Origin: Actinomadura livida | GTDB taxonomy: Bacteria; Actinomycetota; Actinomycetes; Streptosporangiales; Streptosporangiaceae | Length of the DNA stretch: 64,000 nt | Assembly: GCF_014648675.1 (NCBI RefSeq) | Contig: NZ_BMRO01000011.1 | Location: forward strand, 1-64,000 | Direction of reading: 5' to 3' | In this document: in pieces, positions 22,424 to 31,134 of the stretch | Layout of the letters: each line of letters opens with the position of its first letter | How positions within the stretch are numbered: position 1 is the stretch's first letter | Translations under genes and position numbers: made by a program | Notes under the pieces: generated by a model | The model's database searches: none | What the model saw: the letters and a program-made list of their open reading frames with translations, nothing else | What the model was told of the DNA's origin: nothing

Positions 22424-25400
22424 CTACGTGCCCGCGGAGTCGTCGGTGTCCTGCAGGCGTGCGTCGAGCTCCCGGGCCTCGGGGGTGCCGCTGGACTCGA
22501 AGATCGCCTGCGCGCGACGCCAGCACTCCTGGGCCGCGCCCCTGCCCTGCACATGCAGCAACGCCGTGCCGAGGCCGTCGAGGGCCTTGCCCAGTTCGTA
22601 CGGGACGCCGATCCGCTCGGCGAGGTCGCATGCCCGCCGCAGCTGGTCCACGGCCGCCGGGTAGCGGCCGGACGCGGCGAGGGTCTCGCCCAAATGGCGC
22701 AGGGCGCGTGTTTCCTCATAGCGTTCATTGATGGCCCGAGCAAGGTTCAGAGCGCGCCGATGGTGAATGAGCGCCTCGCCATATCGACCCATGCTCTGAA
22801 AGGTCGCCCCAATGCCGATCAGCGTCTCGATCTGATTTCGCCGGTCGCCGATTTCCATCGCGATCGCGAGCGCTTTTCGGTAATTCTCCAGGGCGGCGTC
22901 GTAACCGCCGGTATGCCGGTGCACATTGCCCGTGTTGATGAGCATGATCGCCTGGTGCTGGCGTCCGAGCCCGGCGGCGGCCTCCGCCGTCCGCTCGTAG
23001 TAACCCACTGCCGAGTCGACATCGCCCATGCGCAGGAGCAGGTCGCCCATGTTGTTGAGGGCCATCGTCCGGCCGCGCGGGTCATCGATCTCGGTGAACA
23101 CCGACAATGCGCGGAGCCGCCGCGCCTCGGCCTCCCCGTAACGGCCCATGAACTCCAGGAAAATCGCCGCATGATCGAGATTTCGCGCCTCGCCGCGCCG
23201 GTCGCCGATGGAACGGCTGAGGTCCTGTGCCTCCTCGCACCGGGACAGGGCCTCCTGGAAATTCGACCGGTGCCAGTGAATGAGACTGATATGCGCCAGA
23301 ATTTCGGCCTCGCCATGCCGTTCACCGATCGACCGGTAGATCGTCAGGGCTTCTTCGGCGTCTTCGAGCCCGGTGCCGTACTCGCCGCCGCGGAAACGAA
23401 CGAGACTGCGGTCCGCCAGCGCGTGCGCGAGCCGGAGACCGCCGCCCGTGTCGCGGAGGACGCGGATCGCCCTGGAGTGGAGCCGCTCGGCGGTGTCCCA
23501 GTCCCCGCGCGCCTCCAGATGCCCGGCGAGCGCCTGGGCGAGCCCGGTAACGTGTTCGGGGAAGCCCGCACGGTGCGCCTCAGCGGCGGCGGTCAGCAGG
23601 CACCCGTGCTCAGCGGCGAACCATGCGGCCGCCTCCGCTCCGTCCGCCATCGGCGGCACCTCGGGCGGCGGATGCGCGATCCGCGCGGCGCCCGGCCGGC
23701 GGCGCGGGGTCAGCAGGTGGTCCGCCCGGTCCGCCGCGGCGAGGTAGAAGTCCAGGACGCGGTGGACGGTCCGGCGCCGCGCGGCCTCCCCGTCCACCTG
23801 GAGGGCGAGGCGGCGGGCGTACTCCTGCACGAGGTCGTGGAAGCGGTACCTGCCCCCGGCCGGCTCGGTGATCAGGTGCCGGTCGAGGAGCTCCTCCAGC
23901 ATCCGCTCCGCCTCTCGGACCGGCCGGCCGAGCGCCGCCGCCGCGACGTGCGCGGTCAGGTCGGGGCCGGGAAGCAGGCCGAACGCCCGGAACGCATCCC
24001 GCAGCGGCGAGGGCAGGCCCCGGTACGACACCCCGAACACGGTGGTGATCTCACGTTCCCCGTCCCGCAGCTCGTCCAGCCGGCGGTCGTCGGCGGTGAG
24101 CCGGGCGAGCAGGTCGCCGGCGTCCCAGGCGCGGCGGTGCCGCAGCCGTGACGCCGCCATCCCCACGGCGAGCGGCAGGCATCCGCAGCGCTCCACGACC
24201 GCGGCGACGTCCTGGTCGGCCCGTGCCCGCCCGGCCCCGGCGATCCCCGTGAACAGGGCCGCGGCGTCCCGGACCGGCAGCACCTCCAGTGACAGCGGCC
24301 AGGATTCGTGCAGCCCGGTCAGCCGCCGCCGGCTCGTCACGATCACCAGGCAGCCGGCGGACGCGGGCAGCAGCGGCCTGACCTGGTCGTGCCCGGCGAC
24401 GTCGTCCAGCACGATGATCGCCCGGCTGCCCGCCAGCCGCGACCGCCACAGCGCGGCGCGCTCGTCCAGCGCCCGCGGCACCCGGGTCGCCGGGACGCCG
24501 ATCATGCGCAGCAGCGTGTCGAGCGCGTCCGCCGGGTCGACCGGCTCCTGCCGGGGGTCGTGCGCGTGCAGCTTGAGGAAGATGTGGGCATCGGGGAAGT
24601 CCCCGGCCAGCCGGTGCGCGAGGCGGACGGCGAGCGCCGTCTTGCCGACCCCGGGCATCCCGTCGATGGCGAGGACGGTCATCGCGGACCCCGCCGGTGC
24701 GCCGCCGTCCGGGACCGCGGCCATGAGCTGCCGCAGCTCCGCCTCCCGGCCGGTGAACCGCGGGACGTCGTGCGGCAGGACGCGAGGAGGCCGGCCGGCG
24801 CCCAGCAGGGTTCCGGGGACGCGGAGCAGCGCCGGGTCGCCGCGGAGGATGCGTCGCTGGAGGTCGCGCAGCGCCGGGCTCGGCTCCGTTCCCGACTTCG
24901 TCACGAACAGGTCGTGGGTGCGCCGGTAGGTCTCCAGGGCCTCGGCCTGCCGCCCGGAGCGGTAGAGCGCCACCATGAGGCCCTGCACCGGGCGCTCGTC
25001 GTCCGGATGCCGCGCGGCGAGGTCCGACAGCTCGTGTACCAGGTCGGCGTGGCGGCCGCGCTGCAGTTCCAGGTCGATGCGCTCGAAGGTGACGGTGAGC
25101 AGTTCCTCCCGCAGGGTGTGGCGGGTCCGCTCGACCCAGTCCCCGCCGAGGTCGGCGAGCGGCTCCGCCCGCCACAGCGCGGCCGCCCTGCGGTAGTGGT
25201 CGAGGGCGTACTCCTCGTCGCCGCTCTCGGCGATCGCGCGTGCCTGGTCGCGCAGGAGCCGGAAATGGTGCAGGTCGACCGACTCGTCGGCGACGTCGAT
25301 CCGGTAGGAGCCCTGCCGGGACGGCAACGCCACGCCCGGCACCCCTTTGAGATGCCCCCGCAGCCGCGTCATGTAGGAGTACAGGCTCTGCCGCGCCTTC

Positions 25401-25567
25401 GCCGGCGGAGGGTCGTCCCAGACGCGGCGGATGAGGGTTTCGACGGGCACCGGCTGGCGCGGATTGAGCAGCAGGGCTGCCAGCACGCACCGTTCCTTGG
25501 TCGTTCCGAGGTCGTGTCGCCGGCCGTCGATCCACAGCTCGACGGGGCCTATGACGCGGAACTCCAC
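22424..25567 (-). CDS. AfsR/SARP-family regulator with NB-ARC and TPR domains
   Basis: A 1047-residue multi-domain regulator. Residues 1-95 are an OmpR-like winged helix (FRVIGPVELWIDGRRHDLG..., LIRRVWDDPPPAKARQSLYSYMTRLRGHL). Residues about 100-245 are the bacterial transcriptional activation domain. At about 300-312 is the Walker A motif IDGMPGVGKTALAVRLAH, with AIIVLDDV (Walker B) and LVIVTSRRRL. Residues about 690-1040 are TPR repeats (DRRGEARNLDHAAIFLEFMGRYGEAEARRL and similar). This is the AfsR/SARP-STAND type that activates promoters on receiving a signal through its TPR sensor. GTG start at 25565-25567 behind AAGGGGA. A perfect 14-bp palindrome lies 30 bp upstream. Divergent from the three-gene operon of unknown function at 25769, which is its likeliest target by position. 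Confidence 0.88.
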   Translation of the reverse strand: MEFRVIGPVELWIDGRRHDLGTTKERCVLAALLLNPRQPVPVETLIRRVWDDPPPAKARQSLYSYMTRLRGHLKGVPGVALPSRQGSYRIDVADESVDLHHFRLLRDQARAIAESGDEEYALDHYRRAAALWRAEPLADLGGDWVERTRHTLREELLTVTFERIDLELQRGRHADLVHELSDLAARHPDDERPVQGLMVALYRSGRQAEALETYRRTHDLFVTKSGTEPSPALRDLQRRILRGDPALLRVPGTLLGAGRPPRVLPHDVPRFTGREAELRQLMAAVPDGGAPAGSAMTVLAIDGMPGVGKTALAVRLAHRLAGDFPDAHIFLKLHAHDPRQEPVDPADALDTLLRMIGVPATRVPRALDERAALWRSRLAGSRAIIVLDDVAGHDQVRPLLPASAGCLVIVTSRRRLTGLHESWPLSLEVLPVRDAAALFTGIAGAGRARADQDVAAVVERCGCLPLAVGMAASRLRHRRAWDAGDLLARLTADDRRLDELRDGEREITTVFGVSYRGLPSPLRDAFRAFGLLPGPDLTAHVAAAALGRPVREAERMLEELLDRHLITEPAGGRYRFHDLVQEYARRLALQVDGEAARRRTVHRVLDFYLAAADRADHLLTPRRRPGAARIAHPPPEVPPMADGAEAAAWFAAEHGCLLTAAAEAHRAGFPEHVTGLAQALAGHLEARGDWDTAERLHSRAIRVLRDTGGGLRLAHALADRSLVRFRGGEYGTGLEDAEEALTIYRSIGERHGEAEILAHISLIHWHRSNFQEALSRCEEAQDLSRSIGDRRGEARNLDHAAIFLEFMGRYGEAEARRLRALSVFTEIDDPRGRTMALNNMGDLLLRMGDVDSAVGYYERTAEAAAGLGRQHQAIMLINTGNVHRHTGGYDAALENYRKALAIAMEIGDRRNQIETLIGIGATFQSMGRYGEALIHHRRALNLARAINERYEETRALRHLGETLAASGRYPAAVDQLRRACDLAERIGVPYELGKALDGLGTALLHVQGRGAAQECWRRAQAIFESSGTPEARELDARLQDTDDSAGT

Positions 25568-25596
25568 CGGTTCCCCTTTGTGGAAATCTCCTCCTG

Positions 25597-25610
25597 TGCC
25601 AATTTTGGCA
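25597..25610. promoter_or_regulatory. Perfect 14-bp palindrome upstream of the AfsR-like gene
   Basis: TGCCAATTTTGGCA (TGCCAA-TT-TTGGCA) lies 30 bases upstream of the GTG start of the AfsR-like gene and 160 bases from the divergent gene. It could be an operator for either direction or a small regulator's binding site. The short AT-rich centre and its location in an otherwise GC-rich region argue against chance. Confidence 0.45.
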
Positions 25611-25768
25611 TCGCTTGTACCGAATAGCCAGGGTTTAGCCGTTATTCACAGGTCTGTACCGCTGTCCCACTACTTACCGGGTCAGGATGACTGCAAGTTT
25701 TCGTCAAGTTCTCCGGCGGACACTCGAACCCGGAGGGCAGGTCAATTCGACCTGCGACGGAGGGACGG

Positions 25769-26935
25769 ATGTTCGCATCCGAGGTCAAAGGGGGTTCGTT
25801 GACGGCAATGACCGGCTTTGAATGGCGCCGGGCCCTGAGCGGGTTCGATCCCGGCTGGTGGGGACGGCTGGGGGACCGGCGCACCGTGCTGGTTGTGGTG
25901 GGCTCGCCCGCACCGGGGCAGCCCGCACTGGACGTTGCGCGGCTCGCGGGAACCGACCCGCGGCTGCGCGTGCTCTTCGCGGCGGCCCCCGGGCCGTCCT
26001 CGGCGGCCGTGGAGGTGATGCTCCGGGACGCGGGCGCGGCACCGCTGCGCTTGTCCGAACTCGCTGACGGCGACGTCGGCCTGGTCGTCACCGCGCACCG
26101 GATCCCCGGGCGCCCGCCGGGCGCGCCGCTCATCGCCCTGCCGGGAACGATCCCGGCGGACGTCAAGCACAGGCCCGCACCGGCCGTGTTCACCTACGCC
26201 CACCATCTGGACCGCCCGCCGGGCGCCGAGGACGGCCACGTGGTCGGCGACTCCGACCACGACCGGCTGGTGGCGAGCCTGCCGCTGCGCGACTTCTACC
26301 GGCGCGCCCTGGGCGTCGTCGGGCGCGGGCTCGTCGTGGTGGCCCTGCCCACGGCCGGCGGCACCGGTCCGTGCACCCGCTGCCGGTCGCAGGACGTGGT
26401 GCGCCGCCTGCTCGCCGAACTGCCGCCCGATCTCTACCACGTCCTCGGTGTTCCCGAGCCGGGCGGCGACCGCTGCCCGGGCGGGCCGGGGGTCGCCGCC
26501 CTGCTGCGGTGCGGCCTGGGGCTCCTGCCGCCGGAGGCGGACTGGCGGGCCGCTCTCGTAGCCGCCGACTGGATCCTCGGGCCCCCGGGCCCGGTCACGA
26601 GGTACGGGACGCTCACCGGGGCGCCGGTGCTCATCACCGGGCCGCCGCCCGGGGACGCGCTGCGCCTCTTCAGCGTCCGGCTCGCGGCGCACCGGCCCGT
26701 CCGCCCGCAGCTGGCCGAGGCGGCGGCGCGGTGGCGGCCGGAGCGGGTCCGGCCGGTCGCCGACCGGATCACGTCCGAGCCGGGCCGGTTCGACCGCAAC
26801 ATGCGCAGCCTGATGTACGGGCTGCTGCGGTTGCCGCAGCCCGCCACGATCCCCGCGGCGGACCCGGTTTCGCCGCCGTTCCGCATCGGCGTCCGGGCCG
26901 GGGAGCCGCTCTGCCCCGTCCCGCAGGGAGGCTGA
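25769..26935 (+). CDS. Unknown actinobacterial protein, GT-B-like paralogue A
   Basis: A 388-residue protein without a signal peptide. It aligns by eye along its length with the next gene (411 residues): HDRLVASLPLRDFYRRALGV matches LDRLVASLPYRDAYRRELGV, and LPPEADWRAALVAADWILGPPGPVTRYGTLTGAPVLI matches FPPEEGWRAGLVAADVLLGDHGSVTCYGAAIGVPVLL. The second half recalls CDP-glycerol glycerophosphotransferase or WecB-like GT-B folds, but the loop after GDHGS in paralogue B is changed here (GPPGP) and a CTRCRS insertion is present. I do not assign a function; this copy may be inactive or have another ligand. ATG start behind GGAGGGA. It begins a three-gene operon divergent from the AfsR-like regulator. 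Confidence 0.7.
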   Translation: MFASEVKGGSLTAMTGFEWRRALSGFDPGWWGRLGDRRTVLVVVGSPAPGQPALDVARLAGTDPRLRVLFAAAPGPSSAAVEVMLRDAGAAPLRLSELADGDVGLVVTAHRIPGRPPGAPLIALPGTIPADVKHRPAPAVFTYAHHLDRPPGAEDGHVVGDSDHDRLVASLPLRDFYRRALGVVGRGLVVVALPTAGGTGPCTRCRSQDVVRRLLAELPPDLYHVLGVPEPGGDRCPGGPGVAALLRCGLGLLPPEADWRAALVAADWILGPPGPVTRYGTLTGAPVLITGPPPGDALRLFSVRLAAHRPVRPQLAEAAARWRPERVRPVADRITSEPGRFDRNMRSLMYGLLRLPQPATIPAADPVSPPFRIGVRAGEPLCPVPQGG

Positions 26936-26936
26936 A

Positions 26937-28172
26937 GTGGACTCTTCGGCGGACGCGTGGGTGCCGGGCCCGTTCGGCCTGGACGCCCTCAAGGGCTCGA
27001 CGGTACGGGCACGGCGGACGGTCCTCGCCGTCGCGCACCACGTGACGGCGGCGACCCGGCTCGCCGACGTCATGCCGTTACTGGAGACCGACCTGCGGGT
27101 CGCGGTCGCCTACACGGCGGCGCCGGCCTCGGCGAACACGGGCGGCCTGCACGCGCACCTGCGGGACCTCGGCGGGCTGGTGCTGCCCTGGCGGCAGGCG
27201 CGCAGCACCAGGTGGGATCTCGTCGTGGCGGCGGGGCACGGCATGCTGGAGAAGCTGCACGGGCCGGTCATGACCGTGCCGCACGGCATCGGCCCGGGCA
27301 AACTCCTCCCTCGCTACGCCGGCGCCGGGCCGACCGCCGCGCGCCCCGTCAGCGGACTGATCAGGGAGCGGCTCGTCGTCGGCGGGCGGGTCGTGCCGTC
27401 GTCGATCGTCCTGGCGCACGACCGGCACCTGGAGATGCTCGAACGCGAGTGCCCCGAGGCGCGCCCGGTGGCGTTCACCGGCGGCGACCCGTGCCTGGAC
27501 CGGCTGGTGGCGAGCCTGCCGTACCGGGACGCGTACCGCCGCGAGCTCGGGGTGCGGCCCGGCAGGCGGCTCGTGTTCGTCAGCTCCACCTGGAACGAGG
27601 ACTCGCTGCTCGGCCGCTATCCCGACCTGCTGCTGCGGGTCGCGGCCGGGCTTCCGCGCGACCGGTACCAGGTCGTCGCCGCGCTGCACCCGAACGTGTG
27701 GTCCTTCCACGGCAGGCGCCAGGTCCTCGCTTGGAACGCGGAGTGCCGGCGGCTCGGCGTCCGGCTGTTCCCTCCGGAGGAGGGATGGCGGGCGGGCCTG
27801 GTCGCCGCCGACGTCCTGCTGGGCGACCACGGGTCGGTCACCTGCTACGGCGCCGCGATCGGGGTGCCGGTGCTGCTCGGCACCTTCCCGGAGGACGCCG
27901 TGGCGCCCGGCACCCATGTCACCGGGCTCGGCGCGTTCGCGCCGCGCGCCGACTGGGACCGGCCCCTGGCCCCGCAGCTGGAGGAGGCGGTGCACGCCTT
28001 CACCGGACGGGTCCATGCCGCGATGCGGGGCGCCATCAGCTCCCGGCCGGGCGAGGCGGCCCGCCTCATCCGCGGGGAGATGTACCGGCTGCTGCGGCTG
28101 CCCGACCGGGACCGGCCGCCGGACGTCGAGCCCGTCCCGCTCCCGCCCGCCGGCCTCGCATGGGCGGCGTGA
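26937..28172 (+). CDS. Unknown actinobacterial protein, GT-B-like paralogue B
   Basis: A 411-residue protein that starts one base after the stop of paralogue A. It keeps the more canonical features: TVPHGIGPGKLLPRYAG, SSIVLAHDRHLEMLERECPEARPVAFTGGDP, VFVSSTWNEDSLLGRYPDLLLRVAAGLP and GDHGSVTCYGAAIGVPVLLGTFP. The layout (HGIGP motif, SSTW strand, D-H-G-S-V turn) resembles GT-B transferases of the CDP-glycerol glycerophosphotransferase or UDP-GlcNAc epimerase superfamily, suggesting binding of a nucleotide-linked group. Specific function unknown. Likely GTG start at 26937, no gap from paralogue A. The next gene starts on the last base of its stop codon. Confidence 0.7.
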   Translation: MDSSADAWVPGPFGLDALKGSTVRARRTVLAVAHHVTAATRLADVMPLLETDLRVAVAYTAAPASANTGGLHAHLRDLGGLVLPWRQARSTRWDLVVAAGHGMLEKLHGPVMTVPHGIGPGKLLPRYAGAGPTAARPVSGLIRERLVVGGRVVPSSIVLAHDRHLEMLERECPEARPVAFTGGDPCLDRLVASLPYRDAYRRELGVRPGRRLVFVSSTWNEDSLLGRYPDLLLRVAAGLPRDRYQVVAALHPNVWSFHGRRQVLAWNAECRRLGVRLFPPEEGWRAGLVAADVLLGDHGSVTCYGAAIGVPVLLGTFPEDAVAPGTHVTGLGAFAPRADWDRPLAPQLEEAVHAFTGRVHAAMRGAISSRPGEAARLIRGEMYRLLRLPDRDRPPDVEPVPLPPAGLAWAA

Positions 28173-28675
28173 TGGCCAGGCTGGTGCGGGTTTGGGACGA
28201 CCTGCCTGGACCGGTGCGCGTGCTCATCGGCGGGCGGACGCTCACGCTGCGGCGCCCGCCCGGGGGCGGCCCGGTCCCGCCGCCGTGCGACGAGCACCTC
28301 GTGGTCGGCCACGGCGAGCCGTCCCGGGCCTGGCGGGCGTGCGCGGACGTGATCGTCGGCCGTGCCGGGGACCCGGCCCGGCTGCTGGCGGCCCACCCGG
28401 GGTGCCTCGTCGCGGTGGCCGTCACCGCGCGGGGGTGCCTGGTGGCGGCCGGCGGCCTGGAGGCGCGGCTCGATCCGGTCCTCGGCGGCGAGTGCGCGGC
28501 CGGCGACGCGGCCCTGTACGCGTCCGCCCTCCATGCCTGGCTGGTGGCGGGCGGGCGGCCGGGGGCGCTCACCCGGCTCACCCTCGTGCGTGGGAACACG
28601 GTCACGGTGGTCGGTCTGACCCGGCTCCGGGATCGCCGGGCGGCGCGTCCGGGAGGGCGGCGAGCCGCGCTGTGA
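28172..28675 (+). CDS. Small unknown protein, third gene of the paralogue operon
   Basis: A 167-residue protein starting at the ATG that overlaps the stop of paralogue B (TGATG, 28170-28174). It shows short hydrophobic strands (VRVLIGGRTLTLRR, LVAVAVTARGCLVAAGGLEARL) and AALYASALHAWLVAGG, without known catalytic motifs. I do not recognise the family. Its last 74 bases overlap the end of the convergent STAND gene (28602-28675), so the C-terminal part VTVVGLTRLRDRRAARPG is encoded opposite that gene's end. An earlier in-frame ATG at 28160 is possible but lies within paralogue B. Confidence 0.6.
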   Translation: MARLVRVWDDLPGPVRVLIGGRTLTLRRPPGGGPVPPPCDEHLVVGHGEPSRAWRACADVIVGRAGDPARLLAAHPGCLVAVAVTARGCLVAAGGLEARLDPVLGGECAAGDAALYASALHAWLVAGGRPGALTRLTLVRGNTVTVVGLTRLRDRRAARPGGRRAAL

Positions 28676-30737
28676 CCTCCGCCGCCTGCGGCGAACCCAG
28701 CTCGGTGTAGATGGCGAGCGCCCGTTCCAGCAGCGGGCGCTCGCCGGGTTCGCCGCGGTGCTGCGCGACCCGGGCCAGCTCGCGCAGCGTGCCGGCCTCC
28801 ACATGCGGTGCGTCCATCTCCCGCGCGACGTCGTACGCCTCGCGGAGGGCGGCGGCGGCCTCGTCCGGGCGTCCCGCCCGGAGCCGGGCCTGGCCGAGGC
28901 AGGTGAGCGTCCGCGCCCGGTGGTAGGGCTCGTCCGGCAGCGTGAACGTCTCCAGCGCGCGGGCAAGGGTCTCTTCGGCCTCGGTGTGGCGGCCGGCCAT
29001 GCCGAGCGCCTCGCCGATGTGCCTGTCCATCAGCGCGACTCCGCGCGGACGCCCGAGATCGGCGTGGACGTCCCGCGCCAGGGCGAACAGCTCGGTGGCG
29101 CGGGACGGGTCGCCGGTGGCGAGCGCCACGACGCCGAGTCCTTCGAGCGCTGAGGCCTCGCCGAGCCGGTGGCCGGCCCGCCGCTCCAGGTCTAGAGCGG
29201 TCTCGTAGTGGACGGCCGCCGTGCCGTGGTCCTGGAGGTTGAGGCGGATGATCCCGAGCCCCTCCAGCATCCGTCCCTGGGCCCTGAGGTCGTCGGCGGA
29301 CTCGGCGGCGGCGAGCCCCAGCTCGTACATCCGGATCCACGACCGGTAGTGCCTGCGCTGCAGGAACAGCGGCCACATCGCCTCGGAGAGCTGCCAGGTG
29401 ACGGCGTGGAGTCCGTTCTCGTGTGCTTGCCGCGCGACCGCCTCCAGGTTCGGCCGTTCCCGGTCGAGCCACTCCAGCGCGGCCGGGCGGGACGCGAACA
29501 GGTCGTCCGGCGGCGCCGCGTACCGTTCGCCGAGATGCCACCGTCCCGGCATCAGGGTGCGGTCGGCGGCGACGGCGGTCGTCAGGTACCAGTCGGCGAG
29601 CCGCGCGAACGCGGTCTCGCGGCCGGACTCCGGGGCGAGGGACGCGTCCCGCGCGTGCAGGCGGACCAGGTCGTGGAAGCCGTACCGGTCGCCGGGGCCT
29701 TCGAGGAGCAGGCTGGCGTCCACCAGGCCGTCCAGGAGCTCCGCGGCGCGGTCCTCGTCCGTCCCGATCAGGGCCGCCGCCGCGGCGACGGAGAAATCGG
29801 GCCCCGGGTGGACGCCGAGCAGGCGGTACGCCGTGGCGTGCTCCTCGTCGAGCGCCAGGTAGGAGGTGTTGAAGACCGCGCTGACCGAGATGTCGCCTTC
29901 GCCGGTGCGCAGCGCGGCGAGCCGCCGGGCCTCGTCGCCGAGCTCGGCCACCGCGCGGGCGATCGGCCAGCGCCGTCGCGCCGCCAGCCGGGCGCCGGAC
30001 GCGCAGACGGCGAGCGGCAGGGTGCCGCAGAGTTCGACCAGCGACCGGGCGTGGTCGCGCTCGGCTCCGATCCGGTCCGCTCCGATCAGATGCTCCAGCA
30101 GTTCCAGTGCCCCCGGCTCGCCGAGCGGGTCGACGTCCAGGAACCGTGCGCCGTCCACCACGAGGCCGGTCAGCCGGTGGCGCGAGGTGACCACGACCAG
30201 CGACGCTCCGGCGCCCGGCAGCAGCGGACGGACCTGCGCCGCCGAGACGGCGTTGTCGAGCATGACGACCAGGCGGCGCCCGGTGGTCATGGACCTGAAC
30301 AGCGCGGACTGCTCGTCGGTGCCGGCCGGGATGCTCTCCGGCGCCGCTCCGAGGGCCCGCAGGAAGCGTTCCAGCGGCTCGTCGGGCGGGAGCGGCTCGG
30401 TTCCGGAGAAGCCGCGCAGGTCGATGAACAGCTGACATTCGTAGCAGTCCTTGATCCCGTGCAGCCAGCGCAGCGCCAGCGTGGTCTTGCCGACGCCGCC
30501 GGGCCCGGTGAGGACCACGAGCCCCGGCGGTTCCGCGAGCGCCGCCAGCCGCCGCAGCTCGCTGTGCCGATTGGCGAACAGCCCGGGTGGCGGCAGTTGC
30601 GCGGGCGAGGGGAGGGGTGTCGCGCCGGGCGCGGTGATGTGCACTCCGCCGGCGATGGACCCGGCCTGGACGCTGGATCCCGCTATCCTCCCGGTCAGCT
30701 CGTTGGTCCAGCGGTCCCGTTCGTCGGGAGACTGCAC
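28602..30737 (-). CDS. STAND NTPase with TPR repeats (NB-ARC/AfsR-like without SARP domain)
   Basis: A 711-residue protein. Its N-terminus has a short beta-repeat AGSSVQAGSIAGGVHITAPGA, common at the start of actinobacterial STAND proteins. Walker A is VVLTGPGGVGKTTLALRW (about 75-92), Walker B/sensor RRLVVMLDNAV and SLVVVTSRHRLTGL. A winged-helix module with RLLGVHPGPDFSV and YGFHDLVRLHARD follows, then TPRs (LGEASALEGLGVVALATGDPSRATELF and so on) from about 440 to the end. It lacks the SARP DNA-binding and BTAD domains of the AfsR-like gene at 22424, so it acts as a signalling or defence-type switch rather than a direct activator. It converges on the unknown operon with 74 bp overlap. No fused effector domain is visible. 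Confidence 0.85.
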   Translation of the reverse strand: MQSPDERDRWTNELTGRIAGSSVQAGSIAGGVHITAPGATPLPSPAQLPPPGLFANRHSELRRLAALAEPPGLVVLTGPGGVGKTTLALRWLHGIKDCYECQLFIDLRGFSGTEPLPPDEPLERFLRALGAAPESIPAGTDEQSALFRSMTTGRRLVVMLDNAVSAAQVRPLLPGAGASLVVVTSRHRLTGLVVDGARFLDVDPLGEPGALELLEHLIGADRIGAERDHARSLVELCGTLPLAVCASGARLAARRRWPIARAVAELGDEARRLAALRTGEGDISVSAVFNTSYLALDEEHATAYRLLGVHPGPDFSVAAAAALIGTDEDRAAELLDGLVDASLLLEGPGDRYGFHDLVRLHARDASLAPESGRETAFARLADWYLTTAVAADRTLMPGRWHLGERYAAPPDDLFASRPAALEWLDRERPNLEAVARQAHENGLHAVTWQLSEAMWPLFLQRRHYRSWIRMYELGLAAAESADDLRAQGRMLEGLGIIRLNLQDHGTAAVHYETALDLERRAGHRLGEASALEGLGVVALATGDPSRATELFALARDVHADLGRPRGVALMDRHIGEALGMAGRHTEAEETLARALETFTLPDEPYHRARTLTCLGQARLRAGRPDEAAAALREAYDVAREMDAPHVEAGTLRELARVAQHRGEPGERPLLERALAIYTELGSPQAAEVTARLAALPDAPPGDPGAGSDRPP

Positions 30738-31134
30738 GTTCTATCCATCCCATTGGCTCGGTGGCGTGTCGATCGCCCGCTTTTCCGTTAACGTACCTGG
30801 GTGTCCCGCTTTAGGTAACTAGCGAGCTTTATTTCCCATTTGGGGCATGTCTTAATGGGGTGCCGAGAATGGTGATCGGCACCCGTCTCGGAGTGCCGGG
30901 GCGGATGCCGATGACCGCCGCCCCCACCGCGAAATTCCTCATGGTCGATGACACCGGGCCCGGGGCGGGGGCGTGCGCACTCCGGAACCAGGCGCAGCGC
31001 AACGCCGCCGCGACGGGCGGCGGCGTTGCCGAACGTCCTCAACAGCCGGGCGGGCGGGTCGTTCGACTCCGTGACGTGCACGGCGACGTGACCGCCGGCG
31101 ATGCGCGCGAGGCCGACGCGGGTTCGGGAGGGGG
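30738..31134. other. Non-coding gap, 397 bp, with an upstream inverted element
   Basis: No supported gene. The left part (30780-30850) is AT-rich and contains GTACCT...AGGTAAC halves around the likely promoter of the STAND gene on the minus strand. The right part contains the perfect hairpin at 30999-31029. The 31030-31130 stretch reads VAVHVTESNDPPARLL on the minus strand without a start; it may be the relic of an extension of the DUF5954 gene or chance. Confidence 0.5.
30999..31029. terminator. Hairpin downstream of the DUF5954 gene
   Basis: Perfect 12-bp inverted repeat: GCAACGCCGCCG (30999-31010), a 7-base loop, and CGGCGGCGTTGC (31018-31029). It lies about 105 bases past the DUF5954 stop on the minus strand and well upstream of the STAND gene start. 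There is no T-run, as is usual for high-GC actinomycete terminators. Confidence 0.55.
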
